From NCBI GenBank assembly GCA_023634235.1, contig JAMKCF010000001.1:3971140-4035139 (forward strand): a DNA stretch of 64,000 bases, given 5' to 3'. The DNA comes from Pisaster brevispinus. Lineage: Eukaryota; Echinodermata; Asteroidea; Forcipulatida; Asteriidae. Positions 33,600-45,959 of the stretch are shown here, in pieces. The translations under genes and the position numbers were made by a program. Each line of letters begins with the position of its first letter. Position 1 is the stretch's first letter. Below the pieces are notes generated by a model, which had not been told where the DNA came from, made no database searches, and saw nothing but the letters and a program-made list of their open reading frames with translations.

Positions 33600-35090
33600 A
33601 TACAGATTGTTTGTCTAATGAGGAATTATGTTATTATTATGTATTTGAGATGTTGTGTAGGCCTAATTATATGTTTACAAAGCAGATTTGACGTAATGCT
33701 TGTGTTTTTATTCATTTTCATCTGTGTGTGTGTTTTACCTGTTAGATCATAGATAGATAATGTAGATAAGTTTGTAATAAGTGCTAAATGACTTTTTCGT
33801 TTAAAACAAAAAATATGTGTTATAAGTTGACAGATACATGTATATCGTTGATACTATCATATACACTTACTTGCAGTTAATTTTTTTTAGTCTCCCATAT
33901 TGACATAATGACATATTATTTGTTGTAAGAAAAAATGTAGCCCAGATCTGTCTATAATTGTTTCAAACCAATGCTAAGCTTTGCAAATACGCATACAATA
34001 ACCTATTTTCAAAGTGAATTTACGAGAATCATGTCATTCCCGTCTTAACTTGCTACATTGTACAAGCTTGACAACATAGGGAAAACTGGAGGTAAAAACG
34101 TCCACGGGGGTGAAAACGTCCAACGTGTTTGTTTTTGCTATTTGAACGATCATGTAATCTAAAATATTCTTTATTTTTTTTAAATTTACATTCACATTTG
34201 CTTTTGTTTTGTTTTTGTATACACCCTGTATTATAAATAATATGAATGTAATGTGATCATTAAATATTGTAACAAACCACAAAATGAGGGAGTTTGGTTT
34301 CATTGGGTCAACAAATAAGCTTGTTATCCTGTTAAAAAAAACAGTTATTTAACCAGTTTGTAAAAAGTAACCAAAAAACTGTCAACTTTCATTGATGTGT
34401 GGTAATCTAGAAACAAAAAGCGTTCTTTTAAAATGTTGAATTGTTTTTGGTTGAATTGCTTATGTGTTTATTATTGTTAAATTAAAACAGTTCTATTTTC
34501 TGAAACGTTTATTGCTAGTATGTTTATGTCAATCAATTTTAGATGTACATGTGTAAATTCATGATATTTCCTCGTATGGATTTATATTTCTCCTTTTGCA
34601 CATGTGTAAATCCATGATATTTCCCCGTATGCATTGATATTTCACCTTTCGCACCATATTATTTGCAATAAGGGTAAATATAGATAATACAGAGAGAAAT
34701 ATAGTATTTTCACCTTAAAGTGGGTTGTGTAATAATTTTTCCAAAGGGGGAAGTTTTTAAAAGCTCTAAAATGTTATATCTTAAATCTCGCATGCTATCT
34801 TAAAAAGAACCGGGATATCCCCCGTGGAACATTTTGTGCATGTATTTTACATAAGTAGAGAAACCTGCAGAGAGAGCAGGTTATTAAATCCTCAGCAAAG
34901 GGAATAGGTTTTTGACAGGTTGATTTTTAAAACTTCTATAGAGAGAGAAAAGAAGTGCAGAAATTTTACATCAATGAAGTAAGCAAGAAAAAAGCGTAAA
35001 AATAGACCAGTGGAGAGAACTTGTTATTTATAGTTATTGTACTTATTTTATATCGAAGAAAAAAACCAAGCAAAGGTGTAAGGAAGGTGA
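33600..35090. other. Non-coding AT-rich stretch with a dispersed repeat
   Basis: No exon was recognised. Positions 34610-34860 match 12320-12550 in direct orientation. Within this stretch, CATGTGTAAATTCATGATAT at 34549 recurs at 34601 as a ~52-bp local tandem duplication (ACATGTGTAAATCCATGATA). Confidence 0.5.
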
Positions 35091-35097
35091 TGGGAAT

Positions 35098-35424
35098 TTA
35101 TTTAACACCAGTGTTTACGTTGAGTCCAAAGGGTTGGCATGGTTGGACTGTCTTGAGTTGGTGAATCCAGTGTGATTCTCTGAGTTTGCGGTGTGTGTCG
35201 TCACCATTGCAAGCCTCAATCACAATGAGTTCAACATCTTTGACGCTGTGATTAAGGCTGTTGAAGTGGATGGAGACGGGGACGATGAGTGACGCTTGTG
35301 GTTGGCACGTCGGTTTAGTTCCTTTGGTGTTCCTTTGTACCTGTACATTCCTACCATAGATCATTTTCCCTGTATAGTTTACTTCTTTTTTCTCTCTCTT
35401 TCTTTTTGTCAAATATGAGCACAA
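35098..35424 (-). mobile_element. Penelope-like element, GIY-YIG C-terminal fragment
   Basis: Minus strand, ending at a stop at 35098. The segment TPVSIHFNSLNHSVKDV-like (here IVPVSIHFNSLNHSVKDVEL), then RKLRESHWIHQLKTVQP, then FGLNVNTGVK, matches the C-terminal part of the GIY-YIG nuclease of Penelope-like elements (V..HF...H...D...E.....R..RE..WI..L.T..P.GLN). The catalytic N-terminal part and the reverse transcriptase are missing. A 3-codon insertion (PCQ) interrupts the P-F-G-L-N motif. It differs enough from the fragment at 8546-9011 to be a different subfamily. Confidence 0.7.
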
Positions 35425-36129
35425 ACTGCATGTTTGGTGCCAAAGGCGTTTTTACACAACACACGAACACTGTTTCACAAGTCTGCCTGCTCATTATTTA
35501 TTCAGTACAATCATCGTGCTTGTGCTTATGCACATTTTCGCTGAGGCCTTTGTTGAATACGCATTTATTGAGGTCAACAAGTAGTATGTCTCGTCAGATG
35601 AAACTAAGCGGACAGAGGTTGTTTTAAGCTTGATAGGCAGTGGGTGTTTTTGTAAACAGCGCCCACTATCGTCCCAATATTCCTTGTATGCTAGGAGCAA
35701 GTTCGAATGCTACTCTAGTCAATATTGTCATTAAATCACGCATGCGGGGTCTGTGGTTCAATCGAACGCATTTAGGCGACTGATTCGTCAAATATGGCAA
35801 CCCATTGTCTTGTAAAACAATTACTTGCAAAATACAGTGCAATGACAATTACTATCTTAATATTTGACTTATCTTTTTGGCAAAAATCTACCATTTATCG
35901 TCAAACCGACTTGTGTTGTTGCAAAAGTTTACAAAACTTTCTCCGCTACGAAACCAAACCGCCATCTTGACAAAGTGACGTAAATTCGTTAGTTGACTAG
36001 AAAAACAGTGCTCCAGGGCTAGGCTGATCCAGTTGGACTAGCTTGTTCAACCATATAGTGTTCGAGTGACATCTAGATCAACTATGGTTAAGTCTTTTCG
36101 GCTCTTGTCTGCCGCCCGAACTTGCTCTA

Positions 36130-37400
36130 GCCTTAGCGTCTCACGTCACACTTCGAGGCTCGTGAATAAGGCCAGGTACCAGCCCTGAGCGCCTGGCAGG
36201 ATCATGCCAGATGTACCTTTGAGGTCGCATCCATGCACACGGCGGAGAATCGTAGTCTACACACACACACACACACACACCCTTACAGATGGTGGCTTGT
36301 GGGGTCCTGCTATTGTTGTTCTATTATTCCCTTTTCTAAAAAATTCTCTTGTGGGGTCCAGGTTCAACAAAGAATTTTCTTGTGGGGTCCATTGTTCCGT
36401 TGTGTTTTGTACCCCACAAGGACCAGTGGGTGTGCTCACACACACGTGTACTCTGTCACACATTACATCGTTTATAAAACAACATAACATATAAACATTA
36501 TGTACACGCGCACAGTACAGCCATTCCATGGCAAAACAGCCCAACTCGAGAACATTTTTTTTTTATGTAAATTTTTTTCTGGGTAAATAGAGGGCGCTTT
36601 TTTCATTTCGAACTTTTAAAGGCAAACACTATGTATGGATGTGAATATGACATGTCCTATATCTTGGCCTCGTTTTACACTTTCGTCCCATTTGTATGGC
36701 AAATTAGCATATCTTTGTACTTACTTTTCTCGCAATTTTTTTATTTATTTTTTATTTTTTTAATTTTTTTTGCGATTTGTTTTGCCATGGAAGGGCCGAG
36801 CAACAGACGATAGTAAAGTTCCTGATGATGGTGAAGCTGACAAACACGTCACGAGCAGACCAATCATAACATAGATATAGAAAGCGTACGTCACGGCACG
36901 TTTATCCACTGAAATCCATGCATCCTATGAAATAATTGGGTCTGTAAAACCAATGTCTATCGTTATGCTTGCGGATCAAGACAGGAGACCAGTCGAATTG
37001 TGTGCTAGCCTGACGTCAAACTTCGAGGCTCGTGAATAACGCCAGATACCAGCCTTCAGCAACTGGCAGGATCCTGCCAGTCGCTTCTCATCCGTTCACA
37101 CGGCTGAGATTCGTAGTCTACAGACATACACATGTATACACAGATTACATTGTGAATAAAACAACATTACATACGATTATTATGTACACGCGCGCAGAGC
37201 AGAAGACGATCGAAAAGTTCCTATGGTGTAGCTGACAAACACGTCACTTCGGAGTAGACCAATCATAACACAGATATGGAAAGCTTACGTCACGGCAAGT
37301 GTATCCAATGAAATCATTGCATTCAATGAAATAATTGGGCCTGTACAACCAGTGCCTGTCTTTATCCTTGCGGACTAAACTAGACAGGGGACCAGTCTAA
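36130..37400 (+). repeat. Dispersed repeat with GACGTCA...CTTCGAGGCTCGT, two local copies
   Basis: The block CACTTCGAGGCTCGTGAATAA with ACCAGCC following occurs at about 36150 and 37020 here, and again near 49497 and 53226. The blocks also share a downstream hairpin-like part, CTTTATCCTTGCGGA...GACAGGGGACCAGTCT. A (CA)n run lies at 36259-36281 within the first copy. The class is unknown. Confidence 0.6.
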
Positions 37401-37565
37401 GTGTTTGCATGCATTACATAAAATAGAATCGCAACAATCGATGGTGAGCTGAATGGTTACCAGATCACATGACTATACGGAGGTGAAGTTACGTTTAACA
37501 GGTAGAACGTCAGAACACAGACACATAACGATTTAAGAGTTACGATACGTAACATGTTATTTTAG

Positions 37566-37659
37566 GTACGCTCGGTAGTCGAGGCATAAGGCTCACTTTG
37601 GATGCGACTGGCAATACCTCTGTTCCACCACGGCCTGCTTCTTCTGATCTAAACTGGAG
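37566..37659 (+). CDS. Possible internal exon, copy A, unrecognised
   Basis: A 94-nt segment between TTTTAG and GTAGGT is open in one frame, reading T-L-G-S-R-G-I-R-L-T-L then DATGNTSVPPRPASSDLNW. The duplicate at 53773-53866 has the same length and splice sites. The five differences include two codons changed silently (AGG/AGA, CTC/TTA) and one changed L to W. However, the flanking intron-like sequence is equally conserved, and no compatible next exon was found, so this may be a remnant or chance. It could alternatively be a 5' UTR exon of the downstream CBM14 gene. Confidence 0.25.
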
Positions 37660-38860
37660 GTAGGTCAACTTTCTATAGTTAGCCATGTATATGCTGACGT
37701 TTTTGTTGTTTTTGCTGTTGTTGGGTTTGTTTTTGTTTGTTTTTTATTTTTATTAGACGCTCTTCATTGTAACCTAGAAGAATTTGAGGCATTTAGCACT
37801 ATTTATTTAAAGACACTGGCAAAATGCAATTTTTAGCACGTCAGTTATTTATGGACATCAACGGAAAGTTTATAATCACTACGTACTTGGCATTGATACA
37901 CAAATATTAAAACAATACAGGTGTCTGTACTTTGCACGAATACAAAAGCTGTTCCGATTTTATATAGCTATGATTATGTAATTCGGGCCCTGAATCTGAC
38001 CCTGAATTAGAGTCAGTAGGAATGACCCTTACCATAACACAGACCCAAAATTTGACTCTAATTGTCACCCAAACCCCTAAGTACAGCTCAGGCTGATTTT
38101 AAAACTGGCCCTTTACTCTCACACTGACCGTAATCCTAACCCTGGTCAAGTATTGACCACCATCCTGAATATAACTTTTACTTAACACTGACCCTTTATC
38201 ATCGTTAAACCTAAATAACAATTCCGTACTTCTGTCTCAAAATCTTTTTTACTGGCCTGTCCTCAAGCATGAACCCACATTGTTTCAAGGTCACCTAATA
38301 TTACTTCGAGGAAAAAAAACATTATTTTGAGGTAACAAGATACTTTTTGGAGAGCACGAAATATTTGTTCGAGGACACGAAACATTTTTCAAGGGCACCC
38401 TGACCTTAACCATCATAACCATTATGTATTTAAGTCTCCAAACCCAACTTAAACCGGCCTGTCCTCAAGCTTGAACCCACACTTACTATACTCTTACTGT
38501 ATCCTTCTAATATTTGTACCCATTCGAGTACATTGGTTTTTGTTCTGACTTGGCGTCTTAAAAGGAACCTAGCTATAGCCCCTAAACTGACAAAGCCCAG
38601 AATTGGGCAGGTGGATTTTAGGTGGGGGGGGGGGATACCTAACTAAAAATGAATTGACTAGAGCGGGATTGAAACCAACAACTTCCGAATTAATGTGCTA
38701 GTGCTTTTCCTAGAGCACTGGTCGTTGGTCCAAATCCAATGTGTTTCTCTTTGTTCAATCTTTACGTTATTTAAAACATACCCATTCAATTTCCCTTGTG
38801 GTTTAATAATTGATATTTGAAATAAAAAGCAACACCCCCTTAATAAGGGAATCCCTCGGC

Positions 38861-38970
38861 TGCCGTTTTCCAGGCTGCATCATAAGCTTGGGAGTGATTC
38901 CTGGCTACACAGCAGTTAAAGGTTGTATGGATTCTGACTGGCACCCCGAACATAATAACTACTGCAAAAA
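38861..38970 (+). pseudogene. Possible exon or exon relic with coding-like substitution pattern, copy A
   Basis: In one frame this reads CRFPGCIISLGVIPGYTAV, then KGCMDSDWHPEHNNYC. Against the duplicate at 55059-55168, seven codons differ only silently at the third base and three change the amino acid (S/N, C/S, H/C), which is what a constrained coding exon would show. Copy B then reaches a TAG (55070-55072 of the next hundred: 55170-55172), whereas copy A runs on because of a 1-nt indel. No splice partner or family is recognised. tRNA-derived SINE-like sequence follows at ~38975. Confidence 0.3.
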
Positions 38971-39079
38971 TAGGGAGTTGGTTGAGTTCCGGCGCCATAA
39001 ACCGGGGGGTTATGGTGTAAATACCGCTTTAGTCCGCTTATCTTTCTTCAACCCGAGTTTATTAAAAATTTACCCGGGC

Positions 39080-41870
39080 ACTCTCCCTTTAATCATTACT
39101 TGATATGCGAACAAATAATCCGTATGATTGGTTTTCTAGGTGAAGCAAATACTATTTGTCAGTATATGTTTTAACCTAGATGGGAAATGCCCCAACGTGG
39201 CATGAATACGCGAGAACCAGTTCATTAAATTGGGCCTACGTTTACTAGAGAAAAACATATAAATGTTTTTTTTGGCCAAGGTTATACACAATGGGAAGCA
39301 GTATGCCAATGTTGCCATGGAAACCGCACTCTATTTTAGGCAGCAGAGAAATCAGCTTATTAAATATCAAAACAGAACCAGAATTCAGTAGCACGTCTGA
39401 TGCTTGTATTGCAGAATCAAAATCTCTTTGATTTTGGCGACTTACTACAAAATTTGGTTGGGGTAGTAAAGACAAATTTGCTTGATGTTACTTATTCCAT
39501 GCATTTGGTTCGGGCATGATTTTAAAAAAAACTTGGTTTAATATCTGTTTACACTGTTTAAAAAAATAGCAAATTTTTTTTTACAAAATGTGCCCATTGT
39601 TGATTCAATAATCAACCTGAACATACATTGGATAACACAATTTTACCAACAACACCTAACTTAATTCAATGTGTCTGCAATTTTTGATAATTTATAGCAG
39701 TTTATGATAGTTATCACACTACCGAAGTTAACAAGTTGTAAACGAAGACAGTTTACATTTTTAGGTAAAAAAACACCAACAACTGGATAGTAGACGTGAG
39801 ACGTACTGAAAAACTGGGCCCACACTACAAGACACACGAGTGATCTCCTGCAAGGAAATATTTTTAACAGACAGAGTCTTTGTGAGTGGACAAAATGTTA
39901 CAAGTCTCTCACAAATTAAAATGGTGTAAATTGCCATTGCATTCGATATTCATTCAGTGCAAAATTTGTCAACATCCAAAACTTCAGATGACATCATTCT
40001 GAGAAAGAAATGGGTCCGTACATTCTTTTACAGGGATGTTTTGTTTCATTTTGAAACATTATTTCGAGAGGCCAAAAAATAATTTCGAGGGTACAATATA
40101 TTATAGCATAACTACTGAAAAAAAATAGGAAGATCGCCCACATAACCAGTTGTTAGAGTGCCGGCACGTTCAATCGGAGGTTTATGGTGCAAATACGTTA
40201 GTCGATGCAACCAAAATTTGTTTAAAAATGACCCGGTCGCTTTCGTTTTATTTTTTACTTGATATTCAAACAAATAATCCGTATGCTTGGTTTACTTGGT
40301 GAAACAAATAATATTTTTCAGTAAACGTTTTCACATGCGAAATGCATCAATGTGGCATGGATACGCGAGAACCACTTCAATAAATTTGCGCCTCAGTTCA
40401 TCAGAGAAAACATCGAAGTGTTTATTTTGGCCAATAATATACACAATGGGAAGCATCTTGCTATTGTTACCATGGACACCGCACATTTTTAGGCAACTGA
40501 GAAATAAGCTCATTATCATAACATAATCAGGAACCAGTAGCATGTCTGTGCGGCACCTAAATGTAGCCCGAGCCCTTAATGTCGCCCGACCTAAATGTAG
40601 TCCCAAAGTTGTACCTAGATGTCGCCCGGGCAACATCTAGGTACAACTTTGGGGCTACATTTAGGTCGGGGCGACATCTAAGTACAACTTTGGGGCTACA
40701 TTTAGGTCGGGGCGACATCTAGGTACAACTTTTGGGGCTACATTTAGGTCGGGGCGACATCTAGGTACAACTTTGGGGCTACATTTAGGTCGGGGCGACA
40801 TCTACGTACAACTTTGGGGCTACATTTAGGTCGGGGCGACATTAAGGGCTCGGGCTACATTTAGGTGCCGCACACACGTCCGATGCTTATAATATAATAA
40901 TAACCTTATTTAAATAGCGCTTTTTACAAGTTTGATACAAAGCGCTTGTATTGCAGAATCAAAACCTTCTTCATTTCGGCGACTTCTACAATCCTGGGTT
41001 TGGCTAGTAAAGACAATTTCGCTTGATGTCACTTAATCCTTTCATTTGGTTCGGCCATGATTTTTCAAAACTTCCTTGGTTTTATAACCTGTTAACACAG
41101 TTTAAAAATGTTTACCCAAAGTTTATTTAATATTCAACTTGTACAAACATTGGAAACAAAATGTTACCAACAAAACTGAACTTAATTGAATATGGCTGCA
41201 ATTATTTAAAAATTACAGCAGTTTATGCTAGTAATCACTCTACCGAACATAACAAGCTGAAAACGAAGACAATTTCTAGGTAAAAAAACACACCAACAAC
41301 TTGGTAGTAGACGTGGCACATACTGGAAAACTAGGCCCACACACGAGTGATCTCCCGCAAAGGCTCTAGAAAAATTCTGTAAATAAAATTTGGTAGGCCT
41401 ACATCATGTATGTCAACTGCATCTTTAAGCAAGGCCTCAGTTTAAAGAAATAGGTTACAAAATTCGAGATTTAAATGTGGACAAAGTCCTACTGATATTT
41501 TGATAGCTGCCTTGACAGCTAAAATTGCAGAGTCAGTAACGCATACATAAGTGAGAAAACATTTAAAGAGGAAGGGAAATGTCAAAATTTTCAAAGGCAG
41601 AGTCCTCATGAGTGGACAAAATTGTATAAGTCTCTCACAAGTTAAAACGGTATAAATTGCCATTGCATTCGATATCCTTCCGGTACAAAATTTGTCAACA
41701 TCCGATGACATCATTCTGAGAAAAATTTGGTCAGTACATTTTATAGAGATGTTTTGTTTAATTTTAAAAACATTATTTCGAGTGGACAAATTATTATTTT
41801 GAGGGCACAATATATTATTTCAATGGAACCGAATGTGATTTAAAGGGAAAAAGTTGCTCCGCAGGAAACA
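39080..41870 (+). repeat. Internal tandem duplication within copy A (two ~1.2-1.6 kb units)
   Basis: Unit 1 (~39080-40130) and unit 2 (~40245-41870) share ACTTGATAT-C-AACAAATAATCCGTATG, CACAATGGGAAGCA, a block with TTGTCAACATCC and other landmarks. The same two units occur in copy B (about 55280-56510 and 56660-57900). The internal duplication therefore came before the 12 kb duplication. Confidence 0.75.
40547..40874. mobile_element. 328-bp foldback element with internal 41-bp tandem repeats, present only in copy A
   Basis: Ends TGTGCGGCACCTAAATGTAG and CTACATTTAGGTGCCGCACA are exact inverted copies, and inverted homology runs ~80 bp inward. The right side holds five tandem ~41-bp units with GGGGCGACATCTAGGTACAA. 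Flanks CATGTC (40541-40546) and CACGTC (40875-40880) look like a 6-bp target duplication with one mismatch. The duplicate locus near 56945 lacks it, so insertion came after the segmental duplication, or it was lost from B. Confidence 0.85.
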
Positions 41871-42180
41871 GTTCATATCTTTTAATTGGTCACAGTTCCT
41901 CGAGGAAACAAACATTATTTTGAGGTAACAAAACACTATTTGGAGAGACACGAAATATTATTTTAAGGGCACTTTACTCCTTTTTCAAGGTCAAAATAAT
42001 AATATTTTGAAGAATGAAATATTACTTCTAGGACGCCAAATATTGTTTAAAGTGAACATAAAGCTATTTATGAAACATTGTTATTAGTGGAACAATTTAT
42101 ATTTATGAGGGGAAAATATAAAATTAACGAAACCTTATTTCGAGGAACAAAATGTTCGACGGAATAAATTACTTTTAGTT
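41750..42180 (+). repeat. Degenerate ~25-30 bp minisatellite, copy A
   Basis: Loose repeats of the form AACATTATTTCGAGGNNACAAAA recur about a dozen times. Related units occur near 38280-38400 and 40050-40090, and in copy B at 57785-58215. Confidence 0.65.
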
Positions 42181-43127
42181 TAAGGAAACAAAATAAAGGC
42201 ATACAACCTTGTCCGTTAAATACTATACCAATTACTCAACATCTGAATACACTCAACTCATCATACAGGGTTAAAGTACTTCTACCGCACGCGTGACAAG
42301 GACTCGGTGTGTTGTGCTCATTTTTCGGTACCTTATGGAGACCAAGGAAAAAAAGAAGAAGAGAAAACAAAAGGTTTCTACATGGACATTTTTAAGATCG
42401 GGGTGCTACACAAGGAAACGTCTGTACAAAGTAAATGGGGAACTGTTAAGTGCAGGGAAAAGGAAAAGAACAAAAGAATGCTCGACAAGAGTGATATTTT
42501 GAGAATGGGTGCCTGCATAAATGTAATGAATAATTTGTGCATACGTCTTAAGTCTGTGGACAGCTGGCCCCGCCGTTCATATTATTACTTTTTAGAATGC
42601 CAACTGTCTTTAATTCTTGACGACATGTTTACAATAACGTTTAATTAAAACTCTTTAAAGAAACAATCTAAAACAATTTATTACAAATGTCGAACGTCAA
42701 GTTGGCCAAAAACACGGGCAATGCATTTGTAATGCATCTTTCCCCTGGTTTGTGTGTGTGTCCCCCACACGGTAAAGTAGCATGGGCTGAGAGAAGGTGA
42801 GTCAAAAGTTGGTGGTATCAGACGAAATGTGTACTCAATTCGCCATATGGGCGAGAAAATCTCCGGGGAGGGACACTGACTTTTCTGCCACACCGGGATG
42901 AACCCTATAACTCGTGCACGATAACTGCTCTTAAATTTTACACTGAGGCCTACATGTACACTAACTAAAGTCCGTCCTTGTACACAGGATCCTCGACTTG
43001 CATTTCCATCCGAGAGACACGGACGAGAATACAGTAAATTGTCTTTCCCAACGACACACGCAGAAAGATAAAACCGTAACAAGGATCTTGTTATTAAAGA
43101 AGAAGCCTAACATTCAGTACATCAATA

Positions 43128-43179
43128 ATGCTGGCGTTTCTGTTACTTGTCGGCATGCTGTATCTGAGCAAAATAAAGG
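43128..43179 (+). CDS. CBM14 protein A, exon 1 (signal peptide)
   Basis: ATG at 43128 opens MLAFLLLVGMLYLSKIK plus one base, then donor GTAGGT at 43180 (phase 1 out). The 17 residues form the hydrophobic core of a secretory signal peptide, which routes the product to the ER and out of the cell. The duplicate exon at 59119-59170 has the same length and phase. The preceding ~150 bp (from ~42985) are well conserved between copies and are probably 5' UTR. Joined to exons 2 and 3, the coding sequence is 537 nt, giving 178 aa. No TATA box is clear. Confidence 0.75.
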
Positions 43180-43672
43180 GTAGGTTATCAAAGTTTGTTC
43201 CTTTTCAAGAACATCATTTCTTCTCATTCTCATTCTAAACGTTGTTGTTGTTGGTTGGTCGATCGGTCGCGACCGGTCGGTTTTATCTTTCTGCGTGTGT
43301 TTTGGCTGGTAGCCGGAAACCTAAATGTTGAAGGGACCAACACCGGGCTACATTTATGTAGAGGGTTGGGGATACCTTCAGATCCCGGATATATTAAGAC
43401 AGAATGGTCTACAGGTCAAGGCGCTATAATTAGGCACGGAGACAGGTTGAGGAAAGATGGATTCACTAGTGGACAGCAACAACTACATATCCTTAAAAAA
43501 GCACAATGATTCTTAAATGCTTGTCAACCTGTTGTTTGATTAATCGCTAGTAGAGGCCTTGCTTCGATTGGATGAAAAATGCATGTATCGTTTGAGTCTA
43601 GTGGAAACAAGTTGGAACTTTTAACGAGAGGGTGAAGTGTGTTTGATTTTGTCTCTTGCATTTAATATGCAG

Positions 43673-43879
43673 CAATGGTTTGTTCTATTGGTCTGGAACC
43701 GGATCCGAGTGCAGACAACAGATACCGATGGGTCATCCCAGTGGAAGATCCCTGCAGTTGCACCGAGCTTCGACCGGGTGGTATGAACACATGTACTCCA
43801 GGCCGCAACTTCAAAGTCATTTACTTCGATATATCGATGTCGACTGCACACGAGCTGAACAGATGGCTCAACTGCTCAA
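43673..43879 (+). CDS. CBM14 protein A, exon 2 (cysteine-containing N-terminal region)
   Basis: Acceptor TTTAATATGCAG precedes 43673, donor GTAAGA follows at 43880, and phase is 1 in and 1 out, consistent with exons 1 and 3. It encodes 69 residues: A-M-VCSIGLEPDPSADNRYRW, VIPVEDPCSCTELRPGG, then GRNFKVIYFDISMSTAHEL and RWLNCSS. It has five cysteines, and NCS is a possible N-glycosylation site. I do not recognise this part as a known domain. Copy B differs at five residues and 11 silent codons, so this region is under purifying selection. Confidence 0.75.
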
Positions 43880-45100
43880 GTAAGACTGTTATCTGGGGTT
43901 TCTTCATCGTACCAGAAACACCTCTTGTGTTCTCCCGGATTTTTCATAAGCATCAGCAGTGTCTATATAAGTTAAGAACCCTTTTAAATTACTCCAGGAC
44001 AATCAGTGGATAAGTACCACCACGGACAATGATTTTTCCCCGCTGTTAAATCACCTTGTTTGAAATTGGGTGTCCGGGAAATCATGGGAAAAGTTCACAA
44101 TGCCTGGGGTTTTGTTAACAAACCGAGGAGAGACATAGGGTATGTTCACACTGGACTGCTAACTTTTCAGCTAAATATTCACTCTTGACCAAACGACTTA
44201 GATGAAAATACCTTGCGTTCACACGAGGCATGCTTGCAGTTACCTGAACGGAGTGTTTCGGCCTCCGGTAGTTTTTTTTCTGCCACTGTAGTAGTATTGT
44301 TGCAGAAATCTACATGTTGGCTCAAAGAATAGCTTATAAAATACACAAGAGTTCATTTTTTATTTGGTCTAAGTTTGCAGCAATTTCATTATTTAAGTTC
44401 GCAATGATTCGGATTGAGAAATGTATTTGGTTTTGGTCTGGTTTTTGTCACTAAATATATTGCGTCATCAACAAATTTGAGTGATACAATATCGTCCCCA
44501 TTAGTTTGCGATGTCATCTTATCACAGCACGTGCGTTGCCCGTCTATGGCAAGGAGGTTGATCGCCTCACGCGGCTGACCGTGAAACGTCTTTGGATCGT
44601 TTTTTTTTTATTTCTCCCCAAACATTTTCCAATGATGAGGTACTTGGCTTAAAAAACAAAAATTTAGTATATTTTTCCATTTCTTGAAAGTATTTTCTTC
44701 AGCTCTTCCAAAAGCAAAAAAAGTAACAATGATATATGAATTACCATCTGCAAATCCTTCCAGCTTAAATATTAAACGTATTATGGGATGCGGTGGGTAG
44801 CATGGAATGAGTTAAGAAAATACATACTTTTTTTTCCTTGATAACAAGAGGGATTTTTTTCGTGAAATTGTTCTTTCCATTTCACAATAAAATGCAGCAC
44901 CTCAGCCAGAAATAATTGAGGGAAGTTTTATACCATTGTTTTCTTTTAGCCATGTACGTTTTATGTAAATCTGTGATTCTGTTTTTTTGTTTTTTTGTTT
45001 TATGTTTTTTGGTTGTTTTTGTCTAACCAGAAGAACAGACTACTTATCATTAACGGAAGTGTGTCCTACTTGTTCCATATTATCTGTTGAAATAATTTAG
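43880..45100 (+). other. Intron 2 of CBM14 gene A with extra ~600 bp
   Basis: This intron is 1221 bp, against 610 bp in copy B. The extra sequence lies at about 43950-44620 and includes GTATGTTCACACTGGACTGC (44139) and GCGTTCACACGAGGCA (44214), which look like inverted ends of a small foldback element. No exon was seen in it. Confidence 0.6.
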
Positions 45101-45378
45101 GTAAATGGACAGGCAGTAAGGGGGAAATCAACCCGCTGGCCGGAGAAGGAACACCGTCAACCTATGAACCTCACTCAACAACAAAGGAGGCGCTTCTTCA
45201 GTTGGGAGGTACTGCATGTGATGTTGTGAACACGTTCCGAGCAGACCCCTACGACTGCGCTGTATATTATATTTGCTTATTTGGGTTTTGGAGAAAACAA
45301 ACATGCGGGGTTTTGTATTTCAGCACCGAATCCAATACGTGTGATTATGGTTACAATGTTCCTTGCCCCAGAGTTTAA
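45101..45378 (+). CDS. CBM14 protein A, exon 3 (chitin-binding peritrophin-A domain)
   Basis: Acceptor AATAATTTAG precedes 45101, phase 1 in, stop TAA at 45376-45378. A polar linker (KWTGSKGEINPLAGEGTPST) leads to a domain with six cysteines spaced C-x12-C-x5-C-x9-C-x11-C-x7-C. It has the PYDC, aromatic YY-x-C and CDY-x-YNVPC features of CBM14/peritrophin-A domains, which bind chitin outside the cell in mucus, cuticle or gut lining, or act in immunity. It is the only known domain in the protein and is C-terminal. AATAAA at 45398-45403 may be the polyadenylation signal. Compared with copy B, this domain has changed very fast (22 replacement codons, 3 silent). Confidence 0.8.
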
Positions 45379-45959
45379 TAACGAAGCTGAGAGCCATAAT
45401 AAAACAGGTTCGGATTGTGACCATTATAGGTAGGCAGACACACAAAAACAGAGAAGAAAAAGTAGTTGTATTCACTTGGGGAAAAAATGTTTGTGCTACC
45501 ACACAAATTACCTCTTGTAAATCTCTTCTAGTTAATTACTTATAAGCACAATTCTAGATTACATAATTGCACAAATATGTGAAAAACGTTAATTAGCTAA
45601 CGCCATTAAAAAATACGCGTTTTCAAGTCAATGTTGTCAACAAACACCTTATTAAGGATCCCAAGGAGGAGGTCCTGGGCTTCAACTTTCCTGGACAAAA
45701 GTGGACAGCTCTTTTTTAAACAAGATCCAGGCCATTCAAGCCAAAACAGTTCGGCAACGAAACAAAGGGAAGATGGATAAACATGTCATTGCTAAGAAGA
45801 ATGCATCAAGCATGCTTCTTTATCCAAATGAATCTCTAGCCAAATTCATCTGTATCCAAAATGCATTGTTAGTACAATACATCTTGTTTCCAATTATACT
45901 GATAAAGATACCCAAACTTACCAACGCTGTCATTATCAGATTATGACAGAACTACCTGC

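Noticed and set aside
35900..35980. Minus-strand ATGGCGG start with short frame (MAVWFRSGESF)
   Set aside because: Good start context, but only a weak GTAAAC donor, a stop soon after, and no partner exon.
37990..38470. Interstitial telomere-like repeats (CCTAACC, CCCTAA-like words)
   Set aside because: The words are scattered and irregular, with no tandem TTAGGG array. Best seen as degenerate simple sequence.
42293..42648. Lysine-rich 113- and 69-codon frames upstream of CBM14 gene A
   Set aside because: The aligned region of copy B (58340-58680) has frame-breaking indels and a stop, so there is no coding constraint.
43195..43509. 104-codon open frame between CBM14 exons 1 and 2
   Set aside because: It lies in intron 1, and the frame is not kept in the duplicate at 59180-59490, which has indels.
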